This document shows positions 7,578 to 15,387 of a stretch of DNA of 25,177 nt, piece by piece; the stretch's first letter is position 1, and each line of letters begins with the position of its first letter. The stretch covers positions 1 through 25,177 of the forward strand of contig CAZIRB010000024.1 in NCBI GenBank assembly GCA_964541695.1. Direction: 5' to 3'. The notes beneath the pieces were generated by a model. It was given only the letters and a program-made list of their open reading frames with translations. It did not search any database and was not told the DNA's origin. This DNA is from CAZKGE01 sp964541695. Its GTDB lineage: Bacteria; Bacillota; Clostridia; Christensenellales; CAG-138. The position numbers and the translations under genes were made by a program.

Positions 7578-7620
7578 CAATACGCCCGCTTATTTTGCCG
7601 GTCGCGCAAAATGGGTATTG
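7578..7620. repeat. Nested inverted repeat upstream of the importer-cluster promoter
   Basis: ATTTTGC (7592-7598) and GCAAAAT (7606-7612) are separated by 7 nt. An outer pair CAATAC (7578-7583) and GTATTG (7615-7620) flanks them with unequal offsets. The right end touches the -35 of the cluster promoter (7618-7623). A regulator binding site is a reasonable inference, but no regulator gene is adjacent. Confidence 0.5.
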
Positions 7621-7646
7621 CGTTCCCCTATCATGCGTGCTATAAT
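7618..7646 (+). promoter_or_regulatory. Promoter of the importer/enzyme cluster
   Basis: -35 TTGCGT (7618-7623), a 17-bp spacer and a perfect -10 TATAAT (7641-7646). The start would be near 7653, giving a leader of about 68 nt that ends in AGGGGGAAC before the GTG start at 7721. It is the only clear promoter seen ahead of the eight-gene cluster. Confidence 0.75.
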
Positions 7647-7720
7647 GACTGCAATCGATTCCAATTTCTCGGTTTCAACGGATATGAAAAGATTATAGAG
7701 CTGTACGCAGGGGGAACAAG

Positions 7721-8647
7721 GTGAACATAACGGTTCTTGGTGCCGGGGCGATGGGCGCGCTGTTCGGAGGGTTTCTCTCCCAAAACAACCGGGTTGTGCT
7801 GGTCGACACAAACGCGGCGCGCGTTCAGTCGATTAACCGGTGCGGCGTCGTCGTCCGCGATGGCGACCGGGACCGGACGTTCCATCCCGAAGCGGTCACC
7901 AAGACGGACGGCATGGCCGAGGCCGATTTGATCCTCGTGTTTGTAAAGGCGATGTTTACCTGTGCGGCGCTTGAGGAAAACAAGCGCATAATCGGCCGGA
8001 ATACGTACCTGATGACGCTGCAGAACGGCGTGGGTCACGAGAGCAAGCTGCTGCCGTACGCCGACCCCGGCCGCATCATCATCGGCACGACGCAGCACAA
8101 CAGCTCCGTCATCTCCGACGGCCATGTCCACCACGGCGGCGCCGGCAAGACGTACATCGGCCTGCTCGACGGGGACAGCGCGCTTCTTCAGCCGATCGCG
8201 GACAATTTCTCGGCCTGTGGCTTCGACTGCGCCTGTTCCGGCGACGTGGAGCGGCTGATCTGGAACAAGCTGTTTTTGAACACCGCCGCCAGCGCGCTGA
8301 CGGCCGCGCTGCAGGTGCCGCTCGGCTTCGTGCTCGACGACCCGTACGCCTGCGGCGTGATGGAGATGCTCGCACGCGAGGCGGTCGCCGTCGCAAACGC
8401 GGAGCGGCAGGGGCTGTTTACCGAGGAAGCGGTGATTGCGGACATCAAGGCCGTGCTCGGCAACAGCCGGGACGGCTATACGTCCATCTATTCCGATATT
8501 AAGAACGGCGCGCGCACCGAGGTCGATACCATCAGCAACGCCGTGGTCGAGAGAGCCGGCCGGCTCGGCCTCGACGTACCGTACCACCGCATGCTCGTGG
8601 CGCTGATCCACGCGCTGGAGAACAAGGCCAAAAGCGCGGCCGGCTGA
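7721..8647 (+). CDS. Ketopantoate reductase-family (PanE/ApbA) dehydrogenase
   Basis: This is a cytoplasmic NAD(P)H-dependent 2-oxo-acid reductase of the 2-dehydropantoate 2-reductase family. The 308-residue protein shows the N-terminal nucleotide-binding GAGAMG (7-12), LQNGVG (100-105) and the catalytic lysine in WNKLFLN (Lys183). The C-terminal signature DGYTSIYSDIKNGARTEVD contains the expected Ser255, Asp259 and Glu267. The start is a GTG with AGGGGG 7-8 nt upstream; the GxGxxG position shows that nothing is missing. It is the first gene of the importer cluster. Pantothenate synthesis is possible, but no panB, panC or panD is nearby. The context instead suggests reduction of a different 2-oxo acid, perhaps the keto product or substrate of the aminotransferase at the cluster's end. 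The family is sure; the substrate is open. Confidence 0.9.
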   Translation: MNITVLGAGAMGALFGGFLSQNNRVVLVDTNAARVQSINRCGVVVRDGDRDRTFHPEAVTKTDGMAEADLILVFVKAMFTCAALEENKRIIGRNTYLMTLQNGVGHESKLLPYADPGRIIIGTTQHNSSVISDGHVHHGGAGKTYIGLLDGDSALLQPIADNFSACGFDCACSGDVERLIWNKLFLNTAASALTAALQVPLGFVLDDPYACGVMEMLAREAVAVANAERQGLFTEEAVIADIKAVLGNSRDGYTSIYSDIKNGARTEVDTISNAVVERAGRLGLDVPYHRMLVALIHALENKAKSAAG

Positions 8648-8725
8648 CGCGGCAAGGCAAAAGGGGTTTATGCGGAGTCCGCCGCGGTTTAAAAAGATCA
8701 CACAAACGGAGGAGGAAGAGCTGTT

Positions 8726-9682
8726 ATGGCGAAAAAAACGCTGCGGGAGTATTTAAAGGAAGACGAGTTTTACTACGTTCCCGAAATCTACGACTGCATC
8801 TCCACGAGGGCGGCCGAGATGAACGGCTTCAAGATGGTCATGATCTCGAGCAGTGATTTTGCATGCTCCTACACGGGCATCCCGGACCTCAACCTGCTTT
8901 CCGTCGACGAGTACGCGTCGCTGACCGAGCGCATCACGTACATGACGGACATGCCGCTGTTTATCGACGCGGACGAGGGCTTCGGCCGGCCGCTGCAAAC
9001 CTACCACGGCTGCCGCCGCCTGGCGCGCGCCGGCGCGGACGCCGTTCTCGTGACCGATAAAAACGCGCTGAGCCTGCCGGGCCTTCTGCCCATCGGCGAG
9101 GCGGTCAACCGCTTCAAGGCGGCCAAGGACGGCATGGCAGACTCAAACTGCCTGCTGCTGGCGCGCTGCGACCACAGCATCGACGAGGACTTCGGCGAAT
9201 TCGTCGAGCGCTGCAACCGGTATCTCGAGGCCGGCGCGGACATGATCTGTCCGCTTGAGATCAACCGCTCCAAAAAATACGGCGGCAAGCTCGGCGCGGC
9301 CAAAAAGGTGGCCGAGAACGTCCGCGCGGTGTTCTGGTATCCGGATCTCGACCCGGGCGACAAGGCGGAGGACGCGGCGGACCTGCTTCGCTGGGGCTAT
9401 CGCTTCACCGGCATCCACTATTCGTTCCGCGCGGCGATGTACGCCATGCTCGATACCGGAAGGCACGTGTTTGAGAGCCGCACGAACGACTACGTCATGG
9501 AGCACTACGACTACACGGGCTACCACTTCTACTATTCGCCGATGACCTGCTTCCTCAGCGACGGGGTCTGGGCGGAGCGCGAAAAGCGCTACTACGGCGA
9601 TCCGGAAAACGCGCTGGCCGTGCGCAAGCAGAGGGGCTTCTGCGGGCCTACGGACAAGCTCGTTCCGGACAAAAAGGACTAG
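8726..9682 (+). CDS. Isocitrate lyase / PEP mutase superfamily enzyme, atypical
   Basis: This is a TIM-barrel enzyme of the ICL/PEPM superfamily, whose members cleave or form C-C bonds next to a carboxylate or rearrange C-P bonds, using Mg2+. The 318-residue protein carries the superfamily metal/substrate motif DADEGFG (81-87), an opening region with VPEIYDCISTRAAE, and LARCD (145-149). The gating loop that in lyases holds the catalytic Cys (K-K/R-C-G-H) is about six residues shorter here and reads TDKNALSLPG (110-119), with no Cys. Methylisocitrate lyase chemistry is therefore unlikely. The C-terminal part from about residue 240 is rich in Tyr and Phe. The start has a strong GGAGGAGG. It lies 78 nt after the reductase gene and 78 nt before the binding-protein gene. 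Oxaloacetate decarboxylase, phosphonopyruvate hydrolase or mutase, or a new activity are all possible. Confidence 0.85.
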   Translation: MAKKTLREYLKEDEFYYVPEIYDCISTRAAEMNGFKMVMISSSDFACSYTGIPDLNLLSVDEYASLTERITYMTDMPLFIDADEGFGRPLQTYHGCRRLARAGADAVLVTDKNALSLPGLLPIGEAVNRFKAAKDGMADSNCLLLARCDHSIDEDFGEFVERCNRYLEAGADMICPLEINRSKKYGGKLGAAKKVAENVRAVFWYPDLDPGDKAEDAADLLRWGYRFTGIHYSFRAAMYAMLDTGRHVFESRTNDYVMEHYDYTGYHFYYSPMTCFLSDGVWAEREKRYYGDPENALAVRKQRGFCGPTDKLVPDKKD

Positions 9683-9760
9683 TTTCCGGCCGCGGGAGAA
9701 CGGCGGCGCCGGATGGGTATCAACACACAAATCACGAATCATGATGAAAGGCGGAAAACC

Positions 9761-11401
9761 ATGAAAAAACTCAGTTGCCTGTTTCTCGTCCTGCTGATGA
9801 TGGCGGCAACGCTCGCCGGCTGCGCTCCGGGTACGAGCGCCGAGCCCGCGGCGGAAGCGGCCGATACGGCCGCGGCCACCGTAGCGCCGACGCAGGAAGC
9901 CGTGACGGAAGCTGCTCAGGATGCCGGCATCAAAAAGGGCGGCACGCTGAAGATCGGCGTCAACAGCGAGATCGTCCACACGATGCTGTCGTTTACGCTG
10001 ACCGGCGCCGGCATGGACTACTACTCCTCCTGGCCGGTATATGAATCCCTGTTCCGGCCGAACGCGCAGGGCTCCGTGGATCCGTGGCTGCTCGAGAGCT
10101 ACGAAACCGATCCCGCCGGCCTGACCTACACGTTCCACATCCGCAAGGGCATCACGTTCTCCGACGGTACCGTTCTCAACGCGGAAGTGGTAAAATGGAA
10201 TCTGGACCACTATCTCGAGGTCGGCGCCAAGGTCGCCGCGCTGCTCTCCTCGATCGATTCGGTGGAGATTGTGGACGAGTACACCGTGCAGCTCAAGCTC
10301 AATACCTGGAGCTCGATCCTCCCGTACGCGTTCTCGAGGGAATGCGGCTACATGTTCTCGAAGGAGTTCTACGAGAAGAACGGCGACGAGTACTGCCAGG
10401 AGCATCCGTGCGGCACCGGTCCCTTCACGCTGGAGTCCTGGGAGCGCGACATCTCCAAGCGCTATGTCAAGCGCGCCGATTACTGGGGCGGCGAGGTCTA
10501 TCTTGACGCGGTGGAATACATCATCTACAGCGACGAGCTCGTTGCCACCGCGGCGCTGGAGACCGGCGAGATCGACGCCTACCTTGCAATCTCGGCCGAC
10601 AACGCGCAGGTCCTGGACGAGGCGGGCTTCGAAGTTGCGACCTGCTCGGTCAAGTCGCACTCCTACCTGCTCTGCTTCAACTCGCTCAACGAATCCGGCA
10701 AAGACCCGACGGGCGATGTCAAGGTGCGCCAGGCGATGTGCCACGCGATCGATGTAAACGCGCTTGTGGAAGCGGTGTGGCACGGCTACGCGAACGTCCG
10801 CAACCAGTTCGGCGTTGGCGAGCACTTCTACAGCGATTCCGTCCTGGGCTACGATTACAACCCCGAGAAGGCCAAGGCTCTGCTGGCGGAAGCGGGCTAT
10901 CCGAACGGCTTTACGATCGACTTTAAGACCGAGGACACCGTCGCGCTCAAGAACGCGGCGACCATCATCCAACAGTACCTGGCCGAGGTCGGCATCACGG
11001 CGAACCTCACGATCCTTTCCGGCGCGGACGGCAACGCCGCGGAAGCCGGCTGGGGCGAAGGCATCTGGCTGCACGGCTCAAGCGTCTATGTCAGCGCGCC
11101 GATGCAGATGGCCAGCATGTTCCGCAAGAATCTCACCGGCCATGTGCTGGGACTTACGAACCTGCTGCGGCCCGACGACGTGGACGCGGCGCTGAACCTC
11201 TCCGTTGCCGCGAGCAGCGAGGAGGAGGCCGTTTCCGCGGTCGGCGAAGCGAACCGTCTGCTGCTCGACGAATACTGCATCATCTACAACCTGGCCGAGG
11301 CGCCGACGATATTCGTGCTGAGCCCCAAGGTCAAGGACTCCGGCATCGGCCGTGACTTCTACTCGGTCGCGTCGCTGGGCACCGCCTGGATCGACGGTTG
11401 A
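9761..11401 (+). CDS. Dpp/Opp-type solute-binding lipoprotein (SBP_bac_5)
   Basis: This is the extracellular substrate receptor of the ABC importer encoded next to it. The 546-residue lipoprotein has a signal peptide MKKLSCLFLVLLMMAATLAGC with the lipid-anchored Cys21. An Ala/Glu/Thr linker follows, then the family-5 binding fold starting at KKGGTLKIGVNSE. Family landmarks are LTYTFHIRKGITFSDGT, the HPCGTGPF segment, and the region VRQAMCHAIDVNAL. An in-frame ATG 48 nt upstream (9713) is rejected because the downstream start gives an exact lipoprotein signal and has AAAGGCGG in front of it. A strong hairpin separates it from the permease genes. Family-5 proteins bind peptides, nickel, haem, sugars or opines, so the name does not fix the ligand; the enzymes around it suggest an amino-acid-like or short peptide-like compound. 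Confidence 0.92.
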   Translation: MKKLSCLFLVLLMMAATLAGCAPGTSAEPAAEAADTAAATVAPTQEAVTEAAQDAGIKKGGTLKIGVNSEIVHTMLSFTLTGAGMDYYSSWPVYESLFRPNAQGSVDPWLLESYETDPAGLTYTFHIRKGITFSDGTVLNAEVVKWNLDHYLEVGAKVAALLSSIDSVEIVDEYTVQLKLNTWSSILPYAFSRECGYMFSKEFYEKNGDEYCQEHPCGTGPFTLESWERDISKRYVKRADYWGGEVYLDAVEYIIYSDELVATAALETGEIDAYLAISADNAQVLDEAGFEVATCSVKSHSYLLCFNSLNESGKDPTGDVKVRQAMCHAIDVNALVEAVWHGYANVRNQFGVGEHFYSDSVLGYDYNPEKAKALLAEAGYPNGFTIDFKTEDTVALKNAATIIQQYLAEVGITANLTILSGADGNAAEAGWGEGIWLHGSSVYVSAPMQMASMFRKNLTGHVLGLTNLLRPDDVDAALNLSVAASSEEEAVSAVGEANRLLLDEYCIIYNLAEAPTIFVLSPKVKDSGIGRDFYSVASLGTAWIDG

Positions 11402-11434
11402 CGGTCAGGACAGGCGGGTAACGCCTAAAAAGTC

Positions 11435-11475
11435 GGGGGTTTGTACCGGCGCCGATATTCCCGGTACAAGCCCCC
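11435..11475 (+). repeat. Intercistronic stem-loop between binding protein and permease genes
   Basis: A 15-bp stem with a single G-U pair (11435-11449 with 11461-11475) and an 11-nt loop lies 34 nt after the binding-protein stop. A weak T-run (CTTTTGTT, 11483-11490) follows. Such structures commonly stabilise or partly terminate the mRNA so that the binding protein is made in excess over the permease; that role is inferred here. Confidence 0.75.
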
Positions 11476-11519
11476 CTCCGCGCTTTTGTTCGCCAGCGCC
11501 CCATTTAGCGAGGTAACGC

Positions 11520-12473
11520 ATGATCAACTACATCATCAAAAAAATACTGACCGCAGTGCTGCTGGTGCTTCTCGTATCGCTGTTCGTCTTTCTGTTTATG
11601 CAGCTGCTGCCCGGGGACCCGGCGCGCATCGCGCTCGGCGAGGCCGCAAGCGACGCGGCCATTCAGGCATACCGCGATAAATACGGGCTCGACGACCCGC
11701 TGCTTGTGCAGTATTTCCACTGGATCACGGGGATCGTCACAAGGTGGGATTTCGGCAAGTCCGTTCTAAATAGCCGGGACGTGACCGCGTATATCAGCGA
11801 CCGCCTCCCGAACACCGTCTCCATCGGCCTGCCCGCGCTGGTGCTGGGCGTAATTTTCGGCCTCGCGGTCGGCATACTGACCGCCATCCGCCGCGGCACG
11901 TGGGTCGACCAGGTGCTGACGTTCATCGTCAACTTTTTCCTTGGCGTGCCAAGGTTTCTAATCGCGATATTCGGCGTGCTTATCCTCGCGGTGCAGCTGA
12001 AGCTGATCCCGCTTCAAGGATACACGGCGCCGTGGGAGAACTTCGGGGAGTACGTGCATAAGTCCCTGTGGCCCATCGTCGTCAACGGCATATTCACCGT
12101 GGCGATGCTGGCGCGGCAGACGCGGTCCAACGTGCTCGAGGCGATCAATCAGGACTATGTGCGGACCGCGCGTGCAAACGGCATTCCGGAAGGGTCCGTC
12201 GTGATGAAGCATACGCTCAAGAACGCGCTGATTCCGGTCGTGACGATCATAGGGCTGCAGATGCGCAACATCGTCAGCGGCGCGGTCATCATCGAGAACA
12301 TATTCAACATTCCCGGCATCGGCCAGTTGCTGCTGTTGGGCGTGCAGCAGCGCGATTATTTCATCGTACAGGGCTGTGTCGTGGTAATTTCCATGGTGAC
12401 CGTGTTCTGCAATCTGATCGTGGATATCGCCTACGGCTTTATCGACCCCAGAGTGCGGAAATCTATGAGGTAA
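11520..12473 (+). CDS. ABC importer permease, DppB/OppB type
   Basis: This is the first membrane subunit of the Dpp/Opp-type importer. The 317-residue protein has the N-terminal signature of this class (a first helix at about 9-29, then QLLPGDPAR and KYGLDDPLLVQY) and about six hydrophobic helices in all. The cytoplasmic EAA loop that docks on the ATPase is YVRTARANGIPEGSVVMKHT, with the conserved Gly. The ATG at 11520 follows GCGAGGTAAC. The gene comes 118 nt after the binding-protein stop, past a hairpin. The next permease gene starts 6 nt after it, and the GAGG of that gene's ribosome site lies in its own last codons, so the two are translationally linked. Confidence 0.93.
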   Translation: MINYIIKKILTAVLLVLLVSLFVFLFMQLLPGDPARIALGEAASDAAIQAYRDKYGLDDPLLVQYFHWITGIVTRWDFGKSVLNSRDVTAYISDRLPNTVSIGLPALVLGVIFGLAVGILTAIRRGTWVDQVLTFIVNFFLGVPRFLIAIFGVLILAVQLKLIPLQGYTAPWENFGEYVHKSLWPIVVNGIFTVAMLARQTRSNVLEAINQDYVRTARANGIPEGSVVMKHTLKNALIPVVTIIGLQMRNIVSGAVIIENIFNIPGIGQLLLLGVQQRDYFIVQGCVVVISMVTVFCNLIVDIAYGFIDPRVRKSMR

Positions 12474-12479
12474 CAACGT

Positions 12480-13367
12480 ATGGAGAAAGACAGGAAGACC
12501 CTCCGCGCCGAAACGAAAAAGCGAATCCGCAAACAGACGGTCCGCATCTTTTTCGGCCGCGGGCTGATCGTGCGGCTGTGTACGGCGGTTTTGATCGTGT
12601 TCGTGCTCGCGGCCATATTCGCGTCCGCAATCGCGCCGCACGATCCCAACCGGCAAAACCTATTGAAAACGCTCGAAACGCCGACGGCGCAGCACCCGCT
12701 GGGCACGGATTTTCTGGGCAGGGACGTGCTGAGCCGCATTCTGTACGGCGCGCGCGTGTCGCTTGCCGCCAGCGTCCTCTCGGGCACGCTGGCCGCGGTG
12801 CTCGGCGTCGTCTTCGGCCTGATCGCGGGGTATTTCGGCGGCCTGCTCAGCCGCGTCATCATGGGGGCGACGGACATCGTGCTGAGCATTCCGGGCATGG
12901 TGTTTTCTTTGATCATCGCCGCGGCGATCGGCGACGGCATGTTCAGCCTGGTCATTGCAATCGCGCTGGGCATTGTGCCCACGTATGTGCGCATGATGAA
13001 CGGCCTCGTGCTCTCGCTGCGCGAGAACGACTACGTCGTCGCGTCCCGCCTTGTCGGCGAGCGGGACGGCCGCATCCTGTTCCGGCACCTTCTTCCGAAC
13101 AGCTTTCCGTCGCTCATCGTGCTCTACACGATCAACCTCGGCCAGGCCATCATGACGGAATCCACGCTGAGCTACCTCGGCGTGGGCATCAAGCCGCCGA
13201 CCGCGACCTGGGGCAACATGGTGTCCGACGCCTATACCTATCTGCTGAAGGCGCCGTGGCTGGCCATCTACCCGGGCGTGTGCATCATCATTCTGATCAT
13301 CTCGTTCAACGTGGTCGGCGACGGCCTGCGGGACGCGCTGGATCCCAGATTGAGGGGGAAGCTGTAA
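12480..13367 (+). CDS. ABC importer permease, DppC/OppC type
   Basis: This is the second membrane subunit of the importer. The 295-residue protein begins with a basic cytoplasmic tail (1-30) and a first helix near 36-52. Next comes the class-specific periplasmic motif HPLGTDFLGRDVLSRILYGARVSL, then the permease core with the EAA loop ASRLVGERDGRILFRHLLPN and a C-terminal GDGLRDALDPRLRGKL. These are standard for DppC-type subunits and no residue seems missing. The start at 12480 uses GAGGTAAC, which overlaps the end of the preceding gene. Its TAA stop directly abuts the ATG of the first ATPase gene, indicating tight coupling. Confidence 0.93.
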   Translation: MEKDRKTLRAETKKRIRKQTVRIFFGRGLIVRLCTAVLIVFVLAAIFASAIAPHDPNRQNLLKTLETPTAQHPLGTDFLGRDVLSRILYGARVSLAASVLSGTLAAVLGVVFGLIAGYFGGLLSRVIMGATDIVLSIPGMVFSLIIAAAIGDGMFSLVIAIALGIVPTYVRMMNGLVLSLRENDYVVASRLVGERDGRILFRHLLPNSFPSLIVLYTINLGQAIMTESTLSYLGVGIKPPTATWGNMVSDAYTYLLKAPWLAIYPGVCIIILIISFNVVGDGLRDALDPRLRGKL

Positions 13368-14372
13368 ATGCCGCAAAGCGAAAAACTGCTGGAAGTGAAA
13401 AACCTGCGCACGTCGTTCTTCACGGCCGAGGGCGAGGTGAAGGCGGTCGACGACATTTCGTATTATGTGGACGAGGGCGAGATCATCGCGATTGTGGGCG
13501 AGAGCGGCTGCGGCAAATCCGTCGCGCAGATGTCGCTCGTCCGGCTGATCCAGACGCCGCCGGGCAGGATACTCGGCGGACAGGTGCTGCTGGAAGGCCG
13601 GGACCTGATGCAATACAAGCCGAAATCAAAGGAGCTGCGCCGCATGCGCGGCGAAGGGATCTCGATGATATTCCAGGAGCCCATGACCTCCCTCAACCCC
13701 GTGCTGACGATCGGCGATCAGCTCTCCGAGGTGATCCGCGTGCACGCCGGCGTAAACCGGGCGGAGGCACGGAAGCGCGGCGTTTCCGCGCTCGAGGCGG
13801 TGGGCATCCCGGAGCCCGCGACGCGCATGCTGAGCTATCCGTTCGAGATGAGCGGCGGCATGCGCCAACGGGTCATGATCGCGACGGCCGTGGCGTGCGA
13901 CTCGAAGCTGATCATCGCCGACGAGCCGACGACGGCGCTCGACGTGACCACGCAGGCGCAGGTGATGGAGCTTTTGATCGGGCTTGTGCGCGAGCGGAAA
14001 AAATCGCTCATCATCATCACGCACAATCTTGGCCTCGTCACGCGGTACGCCGAGCGCGTCTACGTGATGTATGCGGGCAAGATCGTGGAATCGGGCACGA
14101 CGGAACAGATTCTGACCGCGCCGAAGCATCCGTACACGATCGGCCTGCTGCGCTCGATCCCCCGGCTCGAGGACGACGAGCGGGGCGAGCTTGCGCCGAT
14201 CGAGGGCGCGCCGCCGAGCCTGAACGACCTGCCGGCATACTGCGCGTTCTATCCGCGGTGCGCGTTCGCGTCCGGGGAATGCCGCGTCCGCAGCATTCCG
14301 GAGCTGCGGCGCGTGGGGGAGCCGAACCACTTTGCCGCGTGCCACTTTGATGTTGGCGAGGTGAGAGCATGA
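13368..14372 (+). CDS. ABC importer ATPase, DppD/OppD type
   Basis: This is the first nucleotide-binding subunit powering the importer. The 334-residue protein shows Walker A GESGCGKS (44-51), Q-loop IFQEP (Gln103), signature MSGGM (161-165), Walker B LIIADE (Asp185, Glu186) and the switch His in IITHN, so it should be catalytically competent. The C-terminal extension typical of peptide-importer ATPases has the cysteine pattern YCAFYPRCAFASGEC...CH (about residues 287-329), which in this family can form a small Fe-S-type or disulfide site. The ATG follows the previous stop without a gap, and the end overlaps the next gene by 4 nt. Confidence 0.94.
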   Translation: MPQSEKLLEVKNLRTSFFTAEGEVKAVDDISYYVDEGEIIAIVGESGCGKSVAQMSLVRLIQTPPGRILGGQVLLEGRDLMQYKPKSKELRRMRGEGISMIFQEPMTSLNPVLTIGDQLSEVIRVHAGVNRAEARKRGVSALEAVGIPEPATRMLSYPFEMSGGMRQRVMIATAVACDSKLIIADEPTTALDVTTQAQVMELLIGLVRERKKSLIIITHNLGLVTRYAERVYVMYAGKIVESGTTEQILTAPKHPYTIGLLRSIPRLEDDERGELAPIEGAPPSLNDLPAYCAFYPRCAFASGECRVRSIPELRRVGEPNHFAACHFDVGEVRA

Positions 14373-15379
14373 TTAAAGACCTGAACAAACGGGAACCGCT
14401 GCTTGCGGTGAAAAACCTGAAGATGCACTTTCCGGTCACCAGGGGCTTCTTGGGCCGGGAGGTCGGGCAGATTAAGGCGGTCGACGACGTGACGTTTACA
14501 ATCAACCGCGGCGAGACGTTCGGCCTCGTCGGCGAAAGCGGCTGCGGCAAGACCACGACCGGCAAGTGTATCCTGCGCATCTGCACGCCGACGGGCGGAC
14601 AGATTCTGTACAAGGGACAGGATATTACGCACCTTGGCCCGCGCGAGCTGCGGCCTATCCGCCGTGAGCTGCAGCTGATCTTCCAGGACCCGTACAGCTC
14701 GCTCGACCCGCGCAAATCCGTCCATTCCATACTGGAGGAGGCGATCATGGCGGACGGGGTGCGGCGCGGTGAGGAGGAGATCCAGCGGCGCGTGGACGAG
14801 CTGCTCAACACCGTCGAGCTGGACCCTTTGATGGATTTCCGGTACCCGCATGAGATGAGCGGGGGCCAGCGGCAGCGCCTCGGCATTGCGCGCGCGCTGG
14901 CCTGCAATCCGGAGCTGATCGTCTGCGACGAGCCGGTCTCCGCGCTCGACGTGTCCATACAGGCGCAGATTATCAACCTGTTCCGCGCGATTCAGAGAAA
15001 CCTGGGCATCACGTACCTGTTTGTCGCGCACGATCTTGCGGTCGTGCGGCACATCAGCGACAACATCGGGGTCATGTACCTGGGGCGCCTGATCGAAGTG
15101 ACCAACTCCAAGGATTTATACGCGCATCCGCTGCATCCGTACACGCAGGCGCTGCTGTCCGCGATTCCGATTACGGACTACTACGAGGAGAAAAAGCGCA
15201 GCCGCATCGTGCTCAGGGGCGAGGTTCCGAGTCCCATGCAGGTGCCGCCGGGCTGTCCGTTCCATCCGCGCTGCGGCCGGGCCACCGAAAAGTGCCGCGA
15301 ATCGGTCCCGCAGCTTGTCCCGATCTGCGGGGAACATCTGGTCGCCTGCCATCATGTGACGGGCGCGGCCGAAGAATAG
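14369..15379 (+). CDS. ABC importer ATPase, DppF/OppF type
   Basis: This is the second nucleotide-binding subunit of the importer. The 336-residue protein has Walker A GESGCGKT (55-62), Q-loop IFQDP (Gln106), signature MSGGQ (163-167), Walker B LIVCDE (Asp187, Glu188), the D-loop SALD and the switch His in FVAHD. The insertion FPVTRGFLGREVGQIKAVDD after the first strand is typical of OppF. The C-terminal oligopeptide-type domain keeps the cysteine pattern GCPFHPRC...C...CHH. The start overlaps the preceding stop by 4 nt (ATGA), a classic coupling arrangement. Both ATPases have intact sites, so ATP hydrolysis should be symmetric, unlike in the exporter at 18639-22111. Confidence 0.94.
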   Translation: MIKDLNKREPLLAVKNLKMHFPVTRGFLGREVGQIKAVDDVTFTINRGETFGLVGESGCGKTTTGKCILRICTPTGGQILYKGQDITHLGPRELRPIRRELQLIFQDPYSSLDPRKSVHSILEEAIMADGVRRGEEEIQRRVDELLNTVELDPLMDFRYPHEMSGGQRQRLGIARALACNPELIVCDEPVSALDVSIQAQIINLFRAIQRNLGITYLFVAHDLAVVRHISDNIGVMYLGRLIEVTNSKDLYAHPLHPYTQALLSAIPITDYYEEKKRSRIVLRGEVPSPMQVPPGCPFHPRCGRATEKCRESVPQLVPICGEHLVACHHVTGAAEE

Positions 15380-15387
15380 GGGATTGT

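Larger units (their letters stand above)
6893..7720. other. Long intergenic region without a convincing gene
   Basis: About 830 bp separate the DUF523 gene from the importer cluster. Open frames exist on both strands only because the DNA is GC-rich; their translations are Arg/Pro/Ala-rich without recognisable motifs or good ribosome sites. No tRNA or known riboswitch was recognised. The region holds a very strong hairpin (7196-7229), a second inverted repeat (7592-7612) and, at its right end, the promoter of the cluster. The last 250 bp are clearly more AT-rich than the rest. Confidence 0.6.

Noticed and set aside
7721..8647. Assignment of the reductase as PanE of pantothenate synthesis
   Set aside because: The family fits, but no other pantothenate gene is near and the cluster suggests another 2-oxo acid, so no gene symbol was given.
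9143..11074. 643-codon minus-strand frame opposite the PEPM-like and binding-protein genes
   Set aside because: It mirrors codon bias of two well-supported plus-strand genes and matches no family.
12068..14350. 760-codon plus-strand frame overlapping the permease and ATPase genes
   Set aside because: It is a shifted frame of genes with intact motifs; its translation is Arg/Ala/His-rich without structure.
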